Assembly (NCBI GenBank): GCA_030693065.1
Contig: JAUYBL010000036.1
Coordinates: 204,435 to 268,434 of the forward strand
Origin: Methylococcaceae bacterium
Lineage (GTDB): Bacteria; Pseudomonadota; Gammaproteobacteria; Methylococcales; Methylomonadaceae
Direction: 5' to 3'
DNA: 64,000 nucleotides
The position numbers and the translations under genes were made by a program. Position 1 is the first letter of the stretch. Each line of letters starts with the position of its first letter. Shown in pieces: positions 9,101 to 18,115 of the stretch. The notes under the pieces are model-generated. The model was not told the origin of the DNA. It saw nothing but the letters and a program-made list of their open reading frames with translations, and did not search any database.

Positions 9101-10095
9101 TCGCTGACACTGAGTTTGGAATACAGCGGTAAAATCTCATACAAACTGGGACGGTGTTTTTTTAACGAATCGGTGGTTTCACGGATTTCCCGCTCGCCGC
9201 TTAAAAAAATCAGGATGTCGCCGCGTAAATCGCGATAGAGCTCATCGACAGCGTCAAGGATGGCGTTTTGTAAGTCGTCAGTAGTTTCATCATCCTCATC
9301 TTCCTTGATCTCAAGTGGCCGATAACGTAAATCCACCGGATATGTTCGCCCCGACACTTCAATAATCGGCGCATCGTTAAAGTGCTTAGAAAACCGCTCG
9401 GTGTCGATGGTGGCTGAGGTCACAATCAGCTTTAAATCAGGCCGTTTAGGCAGCAGCCATTTCATGTAACCCAGCAGAAAATCGATGTTTAAACTGCGCT
9501 CATGCGCTTCGTCGATGATGATGGTGTCGTATTGGCTTAAATAAGGATCGTGTTGCGATTCGGCCAACAGAATACCGTCGGTCATCAACTTAACCAGCGA
9601 TTCTGAGTGGGTTTTATCGTTAAAACGGATTTTGTAACCGACCGATTTACCCATCGGTTCGCCCAGTTCTTCAGCGATACGATCAGCAACCGTGCGCGCG
9701 GCAATACGTCGCGGTTGCGTGTGACCGATAAACCCGGCGCCGCCGCGGCCGAGAGATAAACAAATCTTCGGCAATTGCGTGGTTTTACCCGAACCGGTTT
9801 CGCCGCACACGATGACGACCTGATTGTCTTTAATCAGCTGGGCGATGTCGTCTTTTTTACCGGTGACCGGTAAATCCGGGAAATTCAGCGCCGGAATGCT
9901 GGATAAACGCCGGTTTCTACCCTCGACCGATTTTTCAAACCGCCGGGTTAATTGCGCCAATGAATCTGTTGTGTCTTTGCTTTTTTGATGTTCAGCGCGG
10001 CAACGATCCAGCTGTTGTTTTAATTTGTGTCTATCTTGGCTGAGACAAAGTGGTAATTGCTGGACGAGGTGTTTAATAAGTTCAGGAGTCGACAT
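6142..10095 (-). CDS. hrpA: ATP-dependent RNA helicase HrpA (DEAH box)
   Basis: About 1317 residues, the length of enterobacterial HrpA (about 1300). Walker A GETGSGKT is at residues 98-105 and DEAH at 195-198. LIVTSATIDTERF (motif III) and QRAGRCGR (motif VI) are followed by the helicase-associated and OB-fold regions and the long HrpA-specific C-terminal domain of unknown function (the last 600 residues or so). It unwinds RNA; in E. coli HrpA is linked to mRNA processing and rescue of stalled ribosomes. The ATG at 10095 is preferred; an in-frame GTG at 10125 would add ten residues, and neither has a clear ribosome-binding site. It is convergent with mtdB. Confidence 0.95.
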   Translation of the reverse strand: MSTPELIKHLVQQLPLCLSQDRHKLKQQLDRCRAEHQKSKDTTDSLAQLTRRFEKSVEGRNRRLSSIPALNFPDLPVTGKKDDIAQLIKDNQVVIVCGETGSGKTTQLPKICLSLGRGGAGFIGHTQPRRIAARTVADRIAEELGEPMGKSVGYKIRFNDKTHSESLVKLMTDGILLAESQHDPYLSQYDTIIIDEAHERSLNIDFLLGYMKWLLPKRPDLKLIVTSATIDTERFSKHFNDAPIIEVSGRTYPVDLRYRPLEIKEDEDDETTDDLQNAILDAVDELYRDLRGDILIFLSGEREIRETTDSLKKHRPSLYEILPLYSKLSVSEQERVFNPKGGKIRIVLATNVAETSLTVPGIRCVIDPGHARISRYSHRSKIQRLPIERISQSSANQRAGRCGRVADGICIRLYSHDDYLARPEFTEPEIMRTNLSAVILQMTALNLGDIEDFPFLEPPDDKMIRDGKTVLQEVNALEKSGKLTEIGKQLAKFPTDPKLARMLVAAGQLSCLSEVAIIVSALSIQDPREKPADKMPQADAKHAAFRHPESDFLTILNIWNEFEVQKKHLSNSKLRKYCTVNFLSYIRMREWFDIHAQIMQVIKGELKMTPNTSDDCMDAGGRATQGAVAESSYEAIHCALLPGLLSNIGFRHEQYEYLGARGLKFFIFPGSGLHKLKPKWIMAAEQVETSKVYARNVARIEPEWIEQCAGHLIKRNFYDPHWEKKSARCMVHERTLLYGLTLQAGRKIPYDHVDPKAAREIFIRSALVDHDYYSNAPFYKANQALLEEVGIIQHKGRRVDLVEDEQWLYSFYEHKFPAEIVSGVALDTWRKTVERENPKFLFLSKEDLVREQKNVVNEWDYPDTFPSNRLGSNAKLSIPLQYRFEPGHDEDGVTAIIPVHQLNQLTQTPFDWLVPGLLAEKCAALIKSLPKQLRKHFVPVPETVKQCLEIEPDFKGSIQEWLGYRLRKLTDEAIPLNAWNLDAVPEHLRMNFRVIDADGHLLDYGRDLKKLQAKHTTQAVQSFDQIAADELHYTGCIQWAFDDLPDTYQFIQKGQNFIGYPAIVDEGDAVGVRIFDTQQKAAVQHQAGLMRLYQLKLRKECTYITKNMQAAAVELAYSRLPLHPFIKGNDKLTFKEDLLTSILHHVFVDDRTIRTQQAFEQSLQQNKGELVSVANEAGKIAQEIMTLTSAIKTGLQRFNPNDPMVKDITEQLGLMIYQGFIRNTPYSNLKAMPRYLKAIQYRVDKLDNSPQKIQEVTRYATRFWKEVEKKAQNDRALPELDPFRWMLEEFRVSLFAQQLKTAYPISVKRMDKAWDER

Positions 10096-10186
10096 TACAA
10101 CAATAGAAAATTGGAGCGGTACCACTTAAGTACCGGTGATTGGGTTGATGCTTAACGAGAGGGAACAAGACTTTCCCGAAGAATAT

Positions 10187-10915
10187 CTATATATCCACAA
10201 TCCGGTTTTGGTCAAAATCTTTGACTAACTTTTTACCGTAGTAGCCTCGCGGATTGCAGAGCACTCGGGCACCGGCAATTCGGTAGTCGGCACGACTGTG
10301 AATATGCCCGTGGAACCAAGCGGTTATTTCGTACTCATGCAAAAGATGTCTTAAGTCATTGCAATAAGCCAATTTTTTCAGGGCGTAGGAAGAATCTTTC
10401 CAGCTCCAGGGCGAAGGGGCATGATGAGTAATAACAACAGTTTTACCTTGAAAGGGTAATGACAGCTCTCGCTCCAGCCAAGTCTTGGAATATTTATGCA
10501 ATTGGCTGAATTCAGCCGTATCAAAATATTTTTCAGCAAAGCGTATTTTTTTAAAATCGTTTAAGGAATCGCTTAATGCTTGCGCGGTCGCCTCACCTTC
10601 AATAAATAAATCGGTCCACAAGGTACAGCCTAAAAAGCGTACACCCTGTAAAACCATGCTGCTGTTTTCAAGAAAATGGACATTACTATCACGACATTGA
10701 TGAGATAACAGCTTTAATGTGTCTTTGTAATCATGTTTGTAAAATTCATGATTGCCAGCGACATAAATGACCGGTTTGTTTAATGATTTAAGCCATTCAA
10801 TACCTTGACTGCTTACGCCTATGTCGCCTGCGGCAATAATAATATCGGCATCATTGTCTGGGGCTGGTAGTTCACCAAACTCCAAATGTATATCGGAAAA
10901 ATAATTTATCCTCAC
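10187..10915 (-). CDS. Calcineurin-like metallophosphoesterase
   Basis: 242 residues with the metallophosphoesterase motifs in order: SDIHLEF (DxH, residues 7-13), AAGDIG (GDxx), VAGNHEFY (GNHE), [10 protein letters not shown] and the C-terminal HGHIHSRAD. No signal peptide, so cytoplasmic. The family hydrolyses phosphomono- or diesters using two metal ions; the substrate cannot be predicted. It is divergent from ispG, and its 5' end overlaps the spurious N-terminal extension of the ispG frame, which supports the downstream start chosen for ispG. Confidence 0.85.
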   Translation of the reverse strand: MRINYFSDIHLEFGELPAPDNDADIIIAAGDIGVSSQGIEWLKSLNKPVIYVAGNHEFYKHDYKDTLKLLSHQCRDSNVHFLENSSMVLQGVRFLGCTLWTDLFIEGEATAQALSDSLNDFKKIRFAEKYFDTAEFSQLHKYSKTWLERELSLPFQGKTVVITHHAPSPWSWKDSSYALKKLAYCNDLRHLLHEYEITAWFHGHIHSRADYRIAGARVLCNPRGYYGKKLVKDFDQNRIVDI

Positions 10916-10945
10916 ACTTCGCTCTACTCAATAAACTCAATGGCG

Positions 10946-10951
10946 TATAAT
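10946..10951 (+). promoter_or_regulatory. Candidate sigma-70 -10 box for ispG
   Basis: A perfect TATAAT lies about 52 bp before the chosen ispG ATG. No convincing -35 hexamer is seen at 16-18 bp, so this is a candidate only. Confidence 0.35.
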
Positions 10952-11002
10952 TTGCCGGTATTCTATCCAGATAACTGTCACCTTTTCCAAATTAATTTAC
11001 CT

Positions 11003-12223
11003 ATGTCTATCAGCCTGAGAAAAATCACCCATCAAGTGTTAGTCGGCAATGTTAAAGTCGGCGGCGGCGCACCTATCGTAGTGCAATCAATGACGAACAC
11101 GGATACTGCCAATGTGTCCGCCACAGTCAAACAAGTCATGGAACTATCCACTGCCGGTTCTGAAATTGTCCGCATCACCGTAAATTCAGAAGAAGCTGCG
11201 GCAGCTGTGGCCGAAATTCGTAACCAGTTGGACCAAAAAGGCTTCAGCGTGCCACTGGTTGGTGACTTTCATTTTAATGGCCATAAATTGCTGGAAAAAT
11301 ACCCTGATTGTGCCCAAGCGCTGAGTAAATACCGCATCAATCCCGGTAATGTCGGTCGCGGCAAAAGCCGTGATCCACAATTCCAGCAAATGATTGAATT
11401 TGCCGTGCAGTACAACAAACCTGTGCGTATCGGTGTTAACGGCGGTAGTCTGGATCAATCTGTATTGACTCGATTATTGGACGAAAACAGAATCAAACCG
11501 ATCCCAGAACCTTTAGCTGCGGTGACCCGTAAAGCGATTGTGTTGTCTGCTTTGGAAAGTGCCGCCAAAGCTCAAGAATTGGGCTTGGGTAAAGATAAAA
11601 TCATCTTGTCTTGCAAAATCAGCAACGTGCAGGAGCTGATCAGCATTTACCAAGATCTTTCCAGTCAATGCGATTATGCGCTGCACTTGGGATTAACAGA
11701 AGCAGGCATGGGCTCTAAGGGCATTGTCTCGTCAGCAGCGGCATTATCAGTGTTGATGCAACAAGGCATTGGCGACACCATTCGTATCTCGCTGACACCT
11801 GAACCCGGTTCATCCAGAACCCAGGAAGTCATTGTCGGCCAGGAAATCCTGCAAACCATGGGCTTTCGGTCATTTACCCCGATGGTTATCTCTTGCCCAG
11901 GTTGCGGCCGCACTACCAGCGACTATTTCCAAAAACTGGCGATGGATATTCAAACCTATTTACGCGATCAAATGCCGGTGTGGCGTAGTCAGTACCCAGG
12001 CGTTGAAACCATGGAAGTTGCGGTAATGGGCTGTGTGGTCAATGGCCCAGGCGAAAGCAAATCCGCCAATATCGGCATCAGTCTGCCCGGCACGGGTGAA
12101 ACACCGGTGGCTCCGGTTTATGAAGACGGCGAAAAAACCGTCACGCTTAAAGGCGACAGAATAGCCGAAGAATTTCAAGAAATCGTTCAACGCTATATCG
12201 AATCGCATTACCGTCCGCAATAA
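11003..12223 (+). CDS. ispG: 4-hydroxy-3-methylbut-2-enyl diphosphate synthase (MEP pathway)
   Basis: 406 residues. It reduces methylerythritol cyclodiphosphate to HMBPP in the non-mevalonate isoprenoid pathway. The N-terminal TIM barrel begins with [12 protein letters not shown]. The C-terminal [4Fe-4S] ligands are visible: Cys298 and Cys301 in SCPGCGRT and Cys344 in [12 protein letters not shown]. The start at 11003 (MSISLRK) is chosen because the family begins just before the R-(K)-x-V-x-VG segment and the longer frame overlaps the divergent phosphoesterase. The gene is followed by a strong terminator, so it seems to be transcribed alone. Confidence 0.95.
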   Translation: MSISLRKITHQVLVGNVKVGGGAPIVVQSMTNTDTANVSATVKQVMELSTAGSEIVRITVNSEEAAAAVAEIRNQLDQKGFSVPLVGDFHFNGHKLLEKYPDCAQALSKYRINPGNVGRGKSRDPQFQQMIEFAVQYNKPVRIGVNGGSLDQSVLTRLLDENRIKPIPEPLAAVTRKAIVLSALESAAKAQELGLGKDKIILSCKISNVQELISIYQDLSSQCDYALHLGLTEAGMGSKGIVSSAAALSVLMQQGIGDTIRISLTPEPGSSRTQEVIVGQEILQTMGFRSFTPMVISCPGCGRTTSDYFQKLAMDIQTYLRDQMPVWRSQYPGVETMEVAVMGCVVNGPGESKSANIGISLPGTGETPVAPVYEDGEKTVTLKGDRIAEEFQEIVQRYIESHYRPQ

Positions 12224-12230
12224 CTTACCC

Positions 12231-12272
12231 TGCCTGCTTCAGCATACCCCGCTGAAGCAGGCACCGCTTTTG
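12231..12272 (+). terminator. Intrinsic terminator of ispG
   Basis: A 13-bp perfect stem TGCCTGCTTCAGC / GCTGAAGCAGGCA (12231-12243 and 12251-12263) with a 7-nt loop starts 8 bp after the stop codon and is followed by a CTTTT stretch. Confidence 0.8.
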
Positions 12273-12462
12273 CATTGTTTAACCTAAATCCTCCCGCAAA
12301 AGTTTAATTTGAACTACTTTTAAAAATCTCCCATTCCATACCTTCGCTGACTCAAAAAAAGTCTCAGTGTAATTTTTAGAAATTTTCTAACATCTCCTAT
12401 TTGGCGATAATTCAAACTCCTGTTATATCTGTTTTATTAAAGCCACTGAGCTCACCCAATCC

Positions 12463-15400
12463 ATGCCCGACACTAAATCAATAACTAAACAACCTCTGCT
12501 ACTGGCAAGCGTCATGTTTCTGATTACTGCATTACTGGCAGCGGGAGTAATTTTGTATTTACAACAGCATCGTTTACAGGACGCCCGTGCCCGAGTGGCT
12601 GATCATATCGGCGTGCATACACATGCACTCGCCGGCAGCATTGAACACTCCATCTCTGCGACTTATGCATTAGCCGCGATAGTCAAACATGCGGATGGCA
12701 ACCCGCTAAATTTTGAGGCCTTAGCCGCTCAAATGCTGCCAATGTACCCAGGCGTATCAGAATTAGCCCTGGCACCAAACGGCGTCATCACTAGGGTGGC
12801 GCCATTAAAAGGTAATGAAAAAGTCATTGGACTTAATTTACTGACGCATCCGGAACAACGTAAAGAAGCCTTACTTGCTCGTGATACCGGCAAACTGACC
12901 CTCGCAGGCCCCGTAAATTTAATCCAAGGGGGACTAGGACTGGTCGGACGTTTACCTATTTTTCTGAATGACAATACTGGACAAGCCGTCTTTTGGGGCT
13001 TGGCGTGTGTGGTAGTACATTTCCCTGAAGCGCTTGAAGCCGCTCATTTTAGTCATTTAGTGGCGCGTGGCTACGATTACAAACTATGGCGCAAACTGCC
13101 GGACAGCGAGGACATTCAAATCATTGCCGAATCTTCGGCATCTGCTCTGATCAATCCGGTCCATGAAATTGTTAGTGTGCCTAATGCCAACTGGGTATTA
13201 AGCATTGCCCCCAATAAAGGCTGGGGCGATCCTATCGAACTGACCATCAACATAATTTTTGGTCTGCTATTTAGCTTACTGATGGCTTACCTTATAAAAC
13301 TGTTGGTTGACATCAATTTACGAAAACAATCACTCGAGTCATTAGTCGCTGAACGGACCAGGGAAATTTTATCTGCCCGCAGCCAATTGGAAGCAACCAT
13401 TGAAGTTATTCCCGACTTATTTTGGCTAAAAGACATCAATGGAGTTTATTTAAGTTGTAACAAGCAATTTGAACGCTTAGTGGGTAGCCCTAAAGATCAG
13501 ATTATCGGTAAAACTGATGATGATTTTTTTGACAGTACCTTGGCTGATTTTTTCCGAGAAAATGATCGCAAGACTATTGCCCTAGGCACCTCGCACACCA
13601 ATGAAGAATGGGTGACTTTTGCAAAAACCGGCAACCGAAGTTTATTTGAAACCACTAAAACACCGCTATCTGACAAGCAAGGTAATTTAATTGGCGTACT
13701 TGGCATAGGTCGTGACATTACCGATCGCAGACAAAATGAAATACACCGGCAAACGCTTGCCAATCGCTTAGCCGGATTAATTGAAGCTATTCCCGATGCC
13801 ATTTTCTATAAAGACGGTGCCGGACGTTGGCTGATTACCAATGACTTTGCCAAACAATTATTTCATCTACAAGACATAGATTGGCAAAATAAAACCGACC
13901 AAGAATTAGCTGCCGCCAGACCGGAATTCAAGCAAATACATGAAGCTTGCATGGTGGATGATGAAACAACCTGGCAATCTGGCACGCTAAAAGTCTTCGA
14001 AGAACAAATACAAGATGAAAATGGCAGTGCCTACACTTACGATGTCCGCAAAATGCCTATTTTTGATACCCAAGGCAATCGTGAGGGTCTGGTCATCATA
14101 GGTCGAGATATAACTAAAACCAAACAGCGCGAAAATCATCTGCAATTAGCCGCAAGAGTATTTGAACAAAGCAATGAAGGCTTTCTTATTACCGATTCCG
14201 ACAACCACATAGTCATGGTAAATAAAGCCTTTACTTCTATCAGCGGCTACTCAGAAGCCGAAGTACTCGGACAAACACCACATCTATTTGCCTCAGGCAA
14301 ACAAGATGAAAATTTTTATGCTGCCATGTGGAAGTCAATCAATGACCTCGGTCATTGGCAAGGTGAGATTTGGAACCGCCGGAAGAATGGCGAAATTTAT
14401 CCTGAACTGCTTAATATAAGTTCCGTTCATGATGAAACAGGCCAGGTTAAACATTACGTTGCGGTGTTTTCGGATATTTCCTCAATCAAAGCGTCCGAAG
14501 CGCAATTGGAGTTTTTAGCGCATCACGACCCGCTAACCACCCTCCCCAATCGACTTATGCTGTTTGAGCGTTTGGAACATAGTATTGAAATCGGTAAACG
14601 AGACAGTAAACAAATGGCCTTGCTGATGTTAGACCTTGACCGCTTTAAGGACGTCAATGATAGCTACGGCCACTTGGCAGGCGATCAACTGCTACAACAA
14701 GTTGCCGAACGCCTCACCTTGAGATTACGTGAAGTCGATACTGTGGCCCGCTTAGGCGGTGACGAATTTACAGTATTGTTAGAAGACATCGCGCATAAAG
14801 AAGATGCAGCGCGGGTCGCAGAAGACATTATCGCTGACCTGAGCGCACCTTATTTACTACCATTATGCGATGAAGTTCGAATTGGCGTCAGTGTCGGCAT
14901 CAGTCTATACCCTGAGCATGGCAATACCCCTGAAACGCTTTTACAGCAGTCTGATACCGCCTTATATCTTGCCAAAGCCCAAGGCCGCGGCCGATATGCC
15001 TATTTTTCTGATGAACTGACACAACTGGCACGTGACCGTATGGATTTAGAAGCACGCTTACGTAGAGCATTGCAACAGAATGAACTGTGTGTGCATTACC
15101 AACCTCAAGTTGATATTGCCAGCGATAAAATTATCGGTGCCGAAGCACTAATACGCTGGCAAGATCCTGAAAATGGCCTTATTCCTCCCGGTAAATTTAT
15201 TCCAATCGCCGAAGAAACCGGCTTGATTATCGCCATTGGTGAATGGGTGTTACAGGAAACTTGCCGTCAAGGTAAACAATGGCTGGATGACGGTTTGCCC
15301 GCATTGACCTTAGCCGTAAACGTATCCCCGCATCAATTTGGTCAAAGCAATATCAACTCAGTGGTTGCTAAAGTACTTGAAGAAACACAGTTTCCGGCAA

Positions 15401-15810
15401 ATTTACTGGAATTAGAATTAACTGAAAGCGGCCTGATGGAACGCCAGGAACAAACCGTAAGCATTCTTAACAGCTTACGTGATCTGGGCATTCATCTAGC
15501 CATTGATGATTTTGGTACCGGCTATTCCTCATTGGCTTACCTGAAACGCTTTCCACTGGATGTGTTAAAAATAGACAAAACCTTTATCGACGATATTCCG
15601 CATCAACAAGATGATATGGAAATTGCCGCAACGATTATTGCCATGGGCCATACGTTAGGCTTTAAAGTGCTTGCAGAAGGCGTTGAAACCGAACAGCAAC
15701 TCGACTTCTTACGTAAACAAGGTTGCGATTCCTATCAAGGCTACCTTAAAAGCAAACCCTTACCAGCGGCTGACTTTGCAGAGTTATTGGCAAGTCAGCG
15801 TAGCACCTAG
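12463..15810 (+). CDS. Membrane CHASE-PAS-PAS-PAS-GGDEF-EAL cyclic-di-GMP signalling protein
   Basis: 1115 residues. TM1 is about 12-34, a CHASE-type periplasmic sensor about 45-250, TM2 about 259-284, then three PAS domains (about 305-425, 430-550, 560-680), GGDEF and EAL. The cyclase motif GGDEF is intact at 765-769, and REVD five residues before it is an intact RxxD product-inhibition site. The EAL motif is at 894-896, and the catalytic set is present (NVSPHQF, ELELTES, IDDFGTGYSS, KIDKTF, AEGVET). Both synthesis and hydrolysis of c-di-GMP are therefore possible, gated by a periplasmic ligand for CHASE and by PAS cofactors. It precedes the signalling operon by 196 bp, so it is probably separately transcribed. 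Confidence 0.93.
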   Translation: MPDTKSITKQPLLLASVMFLITALLAAGVILYLQQHRLQDARARVADHIGVHTHALAGSIEHSISATYALAAIVKHADGNPLNFEALAAQMLPMYPGVSELALAPNGVITRVAPLKGNEKVIGLNLLTHPEQRKEALLARDTGKLTLAGPVNLIQGGLGLVGRLPIFLNDNTGQAVFWGLACVVVHFPEALEAAHFSHLVARGYDYKLWRKLPDSEDIQIIAESSASALINPVHEIVSVPNANWVLSIAPNKGWGDPIELTINIIFGLLFSLLMAYLIKLLVDINLRKQSLESLVAERTREILSARSQLEATIEVIPDLFWLKDINGVYLSCNKQFERLVGSPKDQIIGKTDDDFFDSTLADFFRENDRKTIALGTSHTNEEWVTFAKTGNRSLFETTKTPLSDKQGNLIGVLGIGRDITDRRQNEIHRQTLANRLAGLIEAIPDAIFYKDGAGRWLITNDFAKQLFHLQDIDWQNKTDQELAAARPEFKQIHEACMVDDETTWQSGTLKVFEEQIQDENGSAYTYDVRKMPIFDTQGNREGLVIIGRDITKTKQRENHLQLAARVFEQSNEGFLITDSDNHIVMVNKAFTSISGYSEAEVLGQTPHLFASGKQDENFYAAMWKSINDLGHWQGEIWNRRKNGEIYPELLNISSVHDETGQVKHYVAVFSDISSIKASEAQLEFLAHHDPLTTLPNRLMLFERLEHSIEIGKRDSKQMALLMLDLDRFKDVNDSYGHLAGDQLLQQVAERLTLRLREVDTVARLGGDEFTVLLEDIAHKEDAARVAEDIIADLSAPYLLPLCDEVRIGVSVGISLYPEHGNTPETLLQQSDTALYLAKAQGRGRYAYFSDELTQLARDRMDLEARLRRALQQNELCVHYQPQVDIASDKIIGAEALIRWQDPENGLIPPGKFIPIAEETGLIIAIGEWVLQETCRQGKQWLDDGLPALTLAVNVSPHQFGQSNINSVVAKVLEETQFPANLLELELTESGLMERQEQTVSILNSLRDLGIHLAIDDFGTGYSSLAYLKRFPLDVLKIDKTFIDDIPHQQDDMEIAATIIAMGHTLGFKVLAEGVETEQQLDFLRKQGCDSYQGYLKSKPLPAADFAELLASQRST

Positions 15811-15881
15811 AAGCGGATCTTTTAGGTGCTAACACCGGTTTAATCGGGGTTCAATCGCTGTTACACTATGACTGTCCTACA

Positions 15882-15912
15882 TCGCTTACTTAATCGTTTT
15901 ATAAGTAAGCGA
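15882..15912. other. Hairpin between two signalling genes
   Basis: TCGCTTACTTA (15882-15892) and TAAGTAAGCGA (15902-15912) form a perfect 11-bp stem with a 9-nt loop. No U-run follows, so a terminator is unlikely; it could be an operator or an mRNA structure upstream of the gene at 16007. Confidence 0.4.
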
Positions 15913-16006
15913 CATATCCAGTCTGCGTTAGATTGGCGATGATGACATCACAAATAACCAATCATTAAAACCCACCGATTAAATTCCCCACAACTTAACC
16001 AACGTA

Positions 16007-18115
16007 ATGATTAAAACTGTCCTGCATAAATATTCTGCTGCGCAGCCCTTGCGTGTGTTACTGGTGGAAGATGAGCCCGGCGATGCTCATCTGGTGCATT
16101 GCGCACTGCGCTCGAGTTATGTGCATTGCACGATTGAATCGGTGAGTACCGTTGCCGAGTTTAAAAACATCTTAGATAAACAAAGATTCGACGTCATTTT
16201 GTTGGATCTTTCGCTACCTGACTCAGTCGGATTAAACACCTTAACTTCTGCATTACAAACCGTTCATGACGCACCGATTATTGTCCTCACCGGACAAACT
16301 GAATTGGACTTTGCGTTATCCGCATTAGAAGCCGGAGCAAGCGATTTTTTGGTGAAAGGTGATTTTGGTCATGACGGACTGCCACGCGCCATTTGTTACG
16401 CGCTACTCAGAAAAGAGCTGGAAGCTGGACTCTTGGAAACCAGTAAAAAATTGACCTTGGCCGCCCACGTCGTAGAAGCGGCTAATGAATCGATTCTCAT
16501 CACCAGCGCCGCGGGTATTATCGAATCAGTTAATCCCGCATTCTGCCGTATTACCGGCTATAGCGCTAAAGATGTGATTGGTCACACCCCCAAAATTTTA
16601 CGCTCCGGCCTGCAATCCCATGAGTTTTATCAAAAACTTTGGCTTACCCTCAGCAATACCGGCACCTGGCAGGGCGAAATATGGAATCAACGTAAAGACG
16701 GAACCTTGTATCCGCAATGGATTTCAATCTGCTCCATCAAAAATCACTCTGGACACGTACAACATTATGTTTCTATTGCCAGCGATTTAACGGCCATTCG
16801 TCAAGCTGAACAAGATGTCACTCGTTTAGCACGCTTTGACCTGCTCACCGGACTGCTCAACCGCGATAGTTTTCATGCTGAATTATCACTCGCTTTAGCA
16901 GCCACCCAACAAGATGGCTATATCGCCAGCGTTATTGTTTTAAATCTAAAACGCTTTCGAGATATTAACGAGGCACGCGGCATGCAAGCGGGCGACAGCC
17001 TTTTAAGAGCAGTTTCGAACCGTACTAAAGAAAACCTGCATAAATCCGATATTTTGGCGCGATTGGGCGCAGATGAGTTTGCCATCATTTTGCCTAATTT
17101 AGGCACTTGCCAGACAGAAGCTGGACGAAGGGCATTAGCGGTTGCGGAAAGATTACTGACAACATTAACGCAGCCTTTTATTATTGATCATGAAGCCCAT
17201 ACGATTGAAGTGTCTTTCGGGATCAATTTGTTTCCGCAACATCCAGAACAAAGCGCCGCCGACGTGTTGGGTAATGCGCAAACGGCACTTAATCGCATAA
17301 AACGCGGCACCGATCATCCGATTGCTTTTTTTGAACAAAGCATGGGAGAAACGGCTCGCAGCCGCTATACCCTGGAACGGGATCTACGCCGTGGCATTAG
17401 CGACAACCAACTGCGCCTGTATTTACAACCACAATTTAATGCCAGCAGCGTTATTGTCGGTTTTGAAGCATTGGTCCGCTGGGAGCATCCTGAAAAAGGG
17501 CTAGTGTCGCCCGGTGAATTTATTCCTCTGGCCGAACAAAGCGATTTGATCGTATTACTGGATACTTGGATGCTAAGACACGCCTGCCGATTACTCAGTG
17601 AATTGACTCAGCAAAACCGCGCCGTGCCAATTGCTCTCAACATCAGTCCACGACATTTTGCTCGCGCCGACTTAATTTCCGGCATTAAACAATGCTTGCT
17701 TGAAACCGGCGTTAATCCGGCTTTGCTTATTTTGGAAGTGACCGAAGGGCTCTTTCTGAGAGATGTTGACACTGCCGCCGCCAAAATGCGTGAATTGATC
17801 GATCTAGGGTTACGCTTTTCTCTGGATGATTTTGGCACCGGCTATTCAGCGTTGGCCTATCTTAAACGGCTGAGTTTTTACGAGCTAAAAATTGATCAAA
17901 GTTTTGTCCGTGACTTACCTCATGATCAAGACGATGTGGCCTTGGTAGAAACTATCCTCGCTGTAGCCCGCAGTTTAAAACTGCATGTTGTGGCTGAAGG
18001 CGTGGAAACCGCCGAACAAGCGGCCTTTTTTGATGCCCGCGGCGCCATTGTCCAGCAGGGCTATTTTCATGGCAGACCAGAGCCCGCGCAAAACTGGCTG
18101 GCGCGGCTGCCGTAA
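16007..18115 (+). CDS. Response regulator REC-PAS-GGDEF(degenerate)-EAL, probable c-di-GMP phosphodiesterase
   Basis: 702 residues. The receiver domain (about 14-135) has the acidic pocket VEDEPGD, phosphoacceptor Asp67 in LLDLSLPDS, and the Lys in FLVKGDF. PAS spans about 145-265. The GGDEF domain carries GADEF at 354-358 and lost the RxxD Arg (HKSD), so cyclase activity is doubtful. The EAL domain (E487-A-L) keeps NISPRHF, EVTEG, LDDFGTGYS, KIDQSF and AEGVET. It is therefore predicted to degrade c-di-GMP in response to phosphorylation. Its stop codon overlaps the ATG of the next gene (TAATG), so they are translationally coupled. It heads a six-gene signalling run. Confidence 0.92.
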   Translation: MIKTVLHKYSAAQPLRVLLVEDEPGDAHLVHCALRSSYVHCTIESVSTVAEFKNILDKQRFDVILLDLSLPDSVGLNTLTSALQTVHDAPIIVLTGQTELDFALSALEAGASDFLVKGDFGHDGLPRAICYALLRKELEAGLLETSKKLTLAAHVVEAANESILITSAAGIIESVNPAFCRITGYSAKDVIGHTPKILRSGLQSHEFYQKLWLTLSNTGTWQGEIWNQRKDGTLYPQWISICSIKNHSGHVQHYVSIASDLTAIRQAEQDVTRLARFDLLTGLLNRDSFHAELSLALAATQQDGYIASVIVLNLKRFRDINEARGMQAGDSLLRAVSNRTKENLHKSDILARLGADEFAIILPNLGTCQTEAGRRALAVAERLLTTLTQPFIIDHEAHTIEVSFGINLFPQHPEQSAADVLGNAQTALNRIKRGTDHPIAFFEQSMGETARSRYTLERDLRRGISDNQLRLYLQPQFNASSVIVGFEALVRWEHPEKGLVSPGEFIPLAEQSDLIVLLDTWMLRHACRLLSELTQQNRAVPIALNISPRHFARADLISGIKQCLLETGVNPALLILEVTEGLFLRDVDTAAAKMRELIDLGLRFSLDDFGTGYSALAYLKRLSFYELKIDQSFVRDLPHDQDDVALVETILAVARSLKLHVVAEGVETAEQAAFFDARGAIVQQGYFHGRPEPAQNWLARLP

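Noticed and set aside
6727..9238. Long plus-strand ORFs opposite hrpA
   Set aside because: They are antisense shadows of a well-conserved helicase and carry no recognisable motifs.
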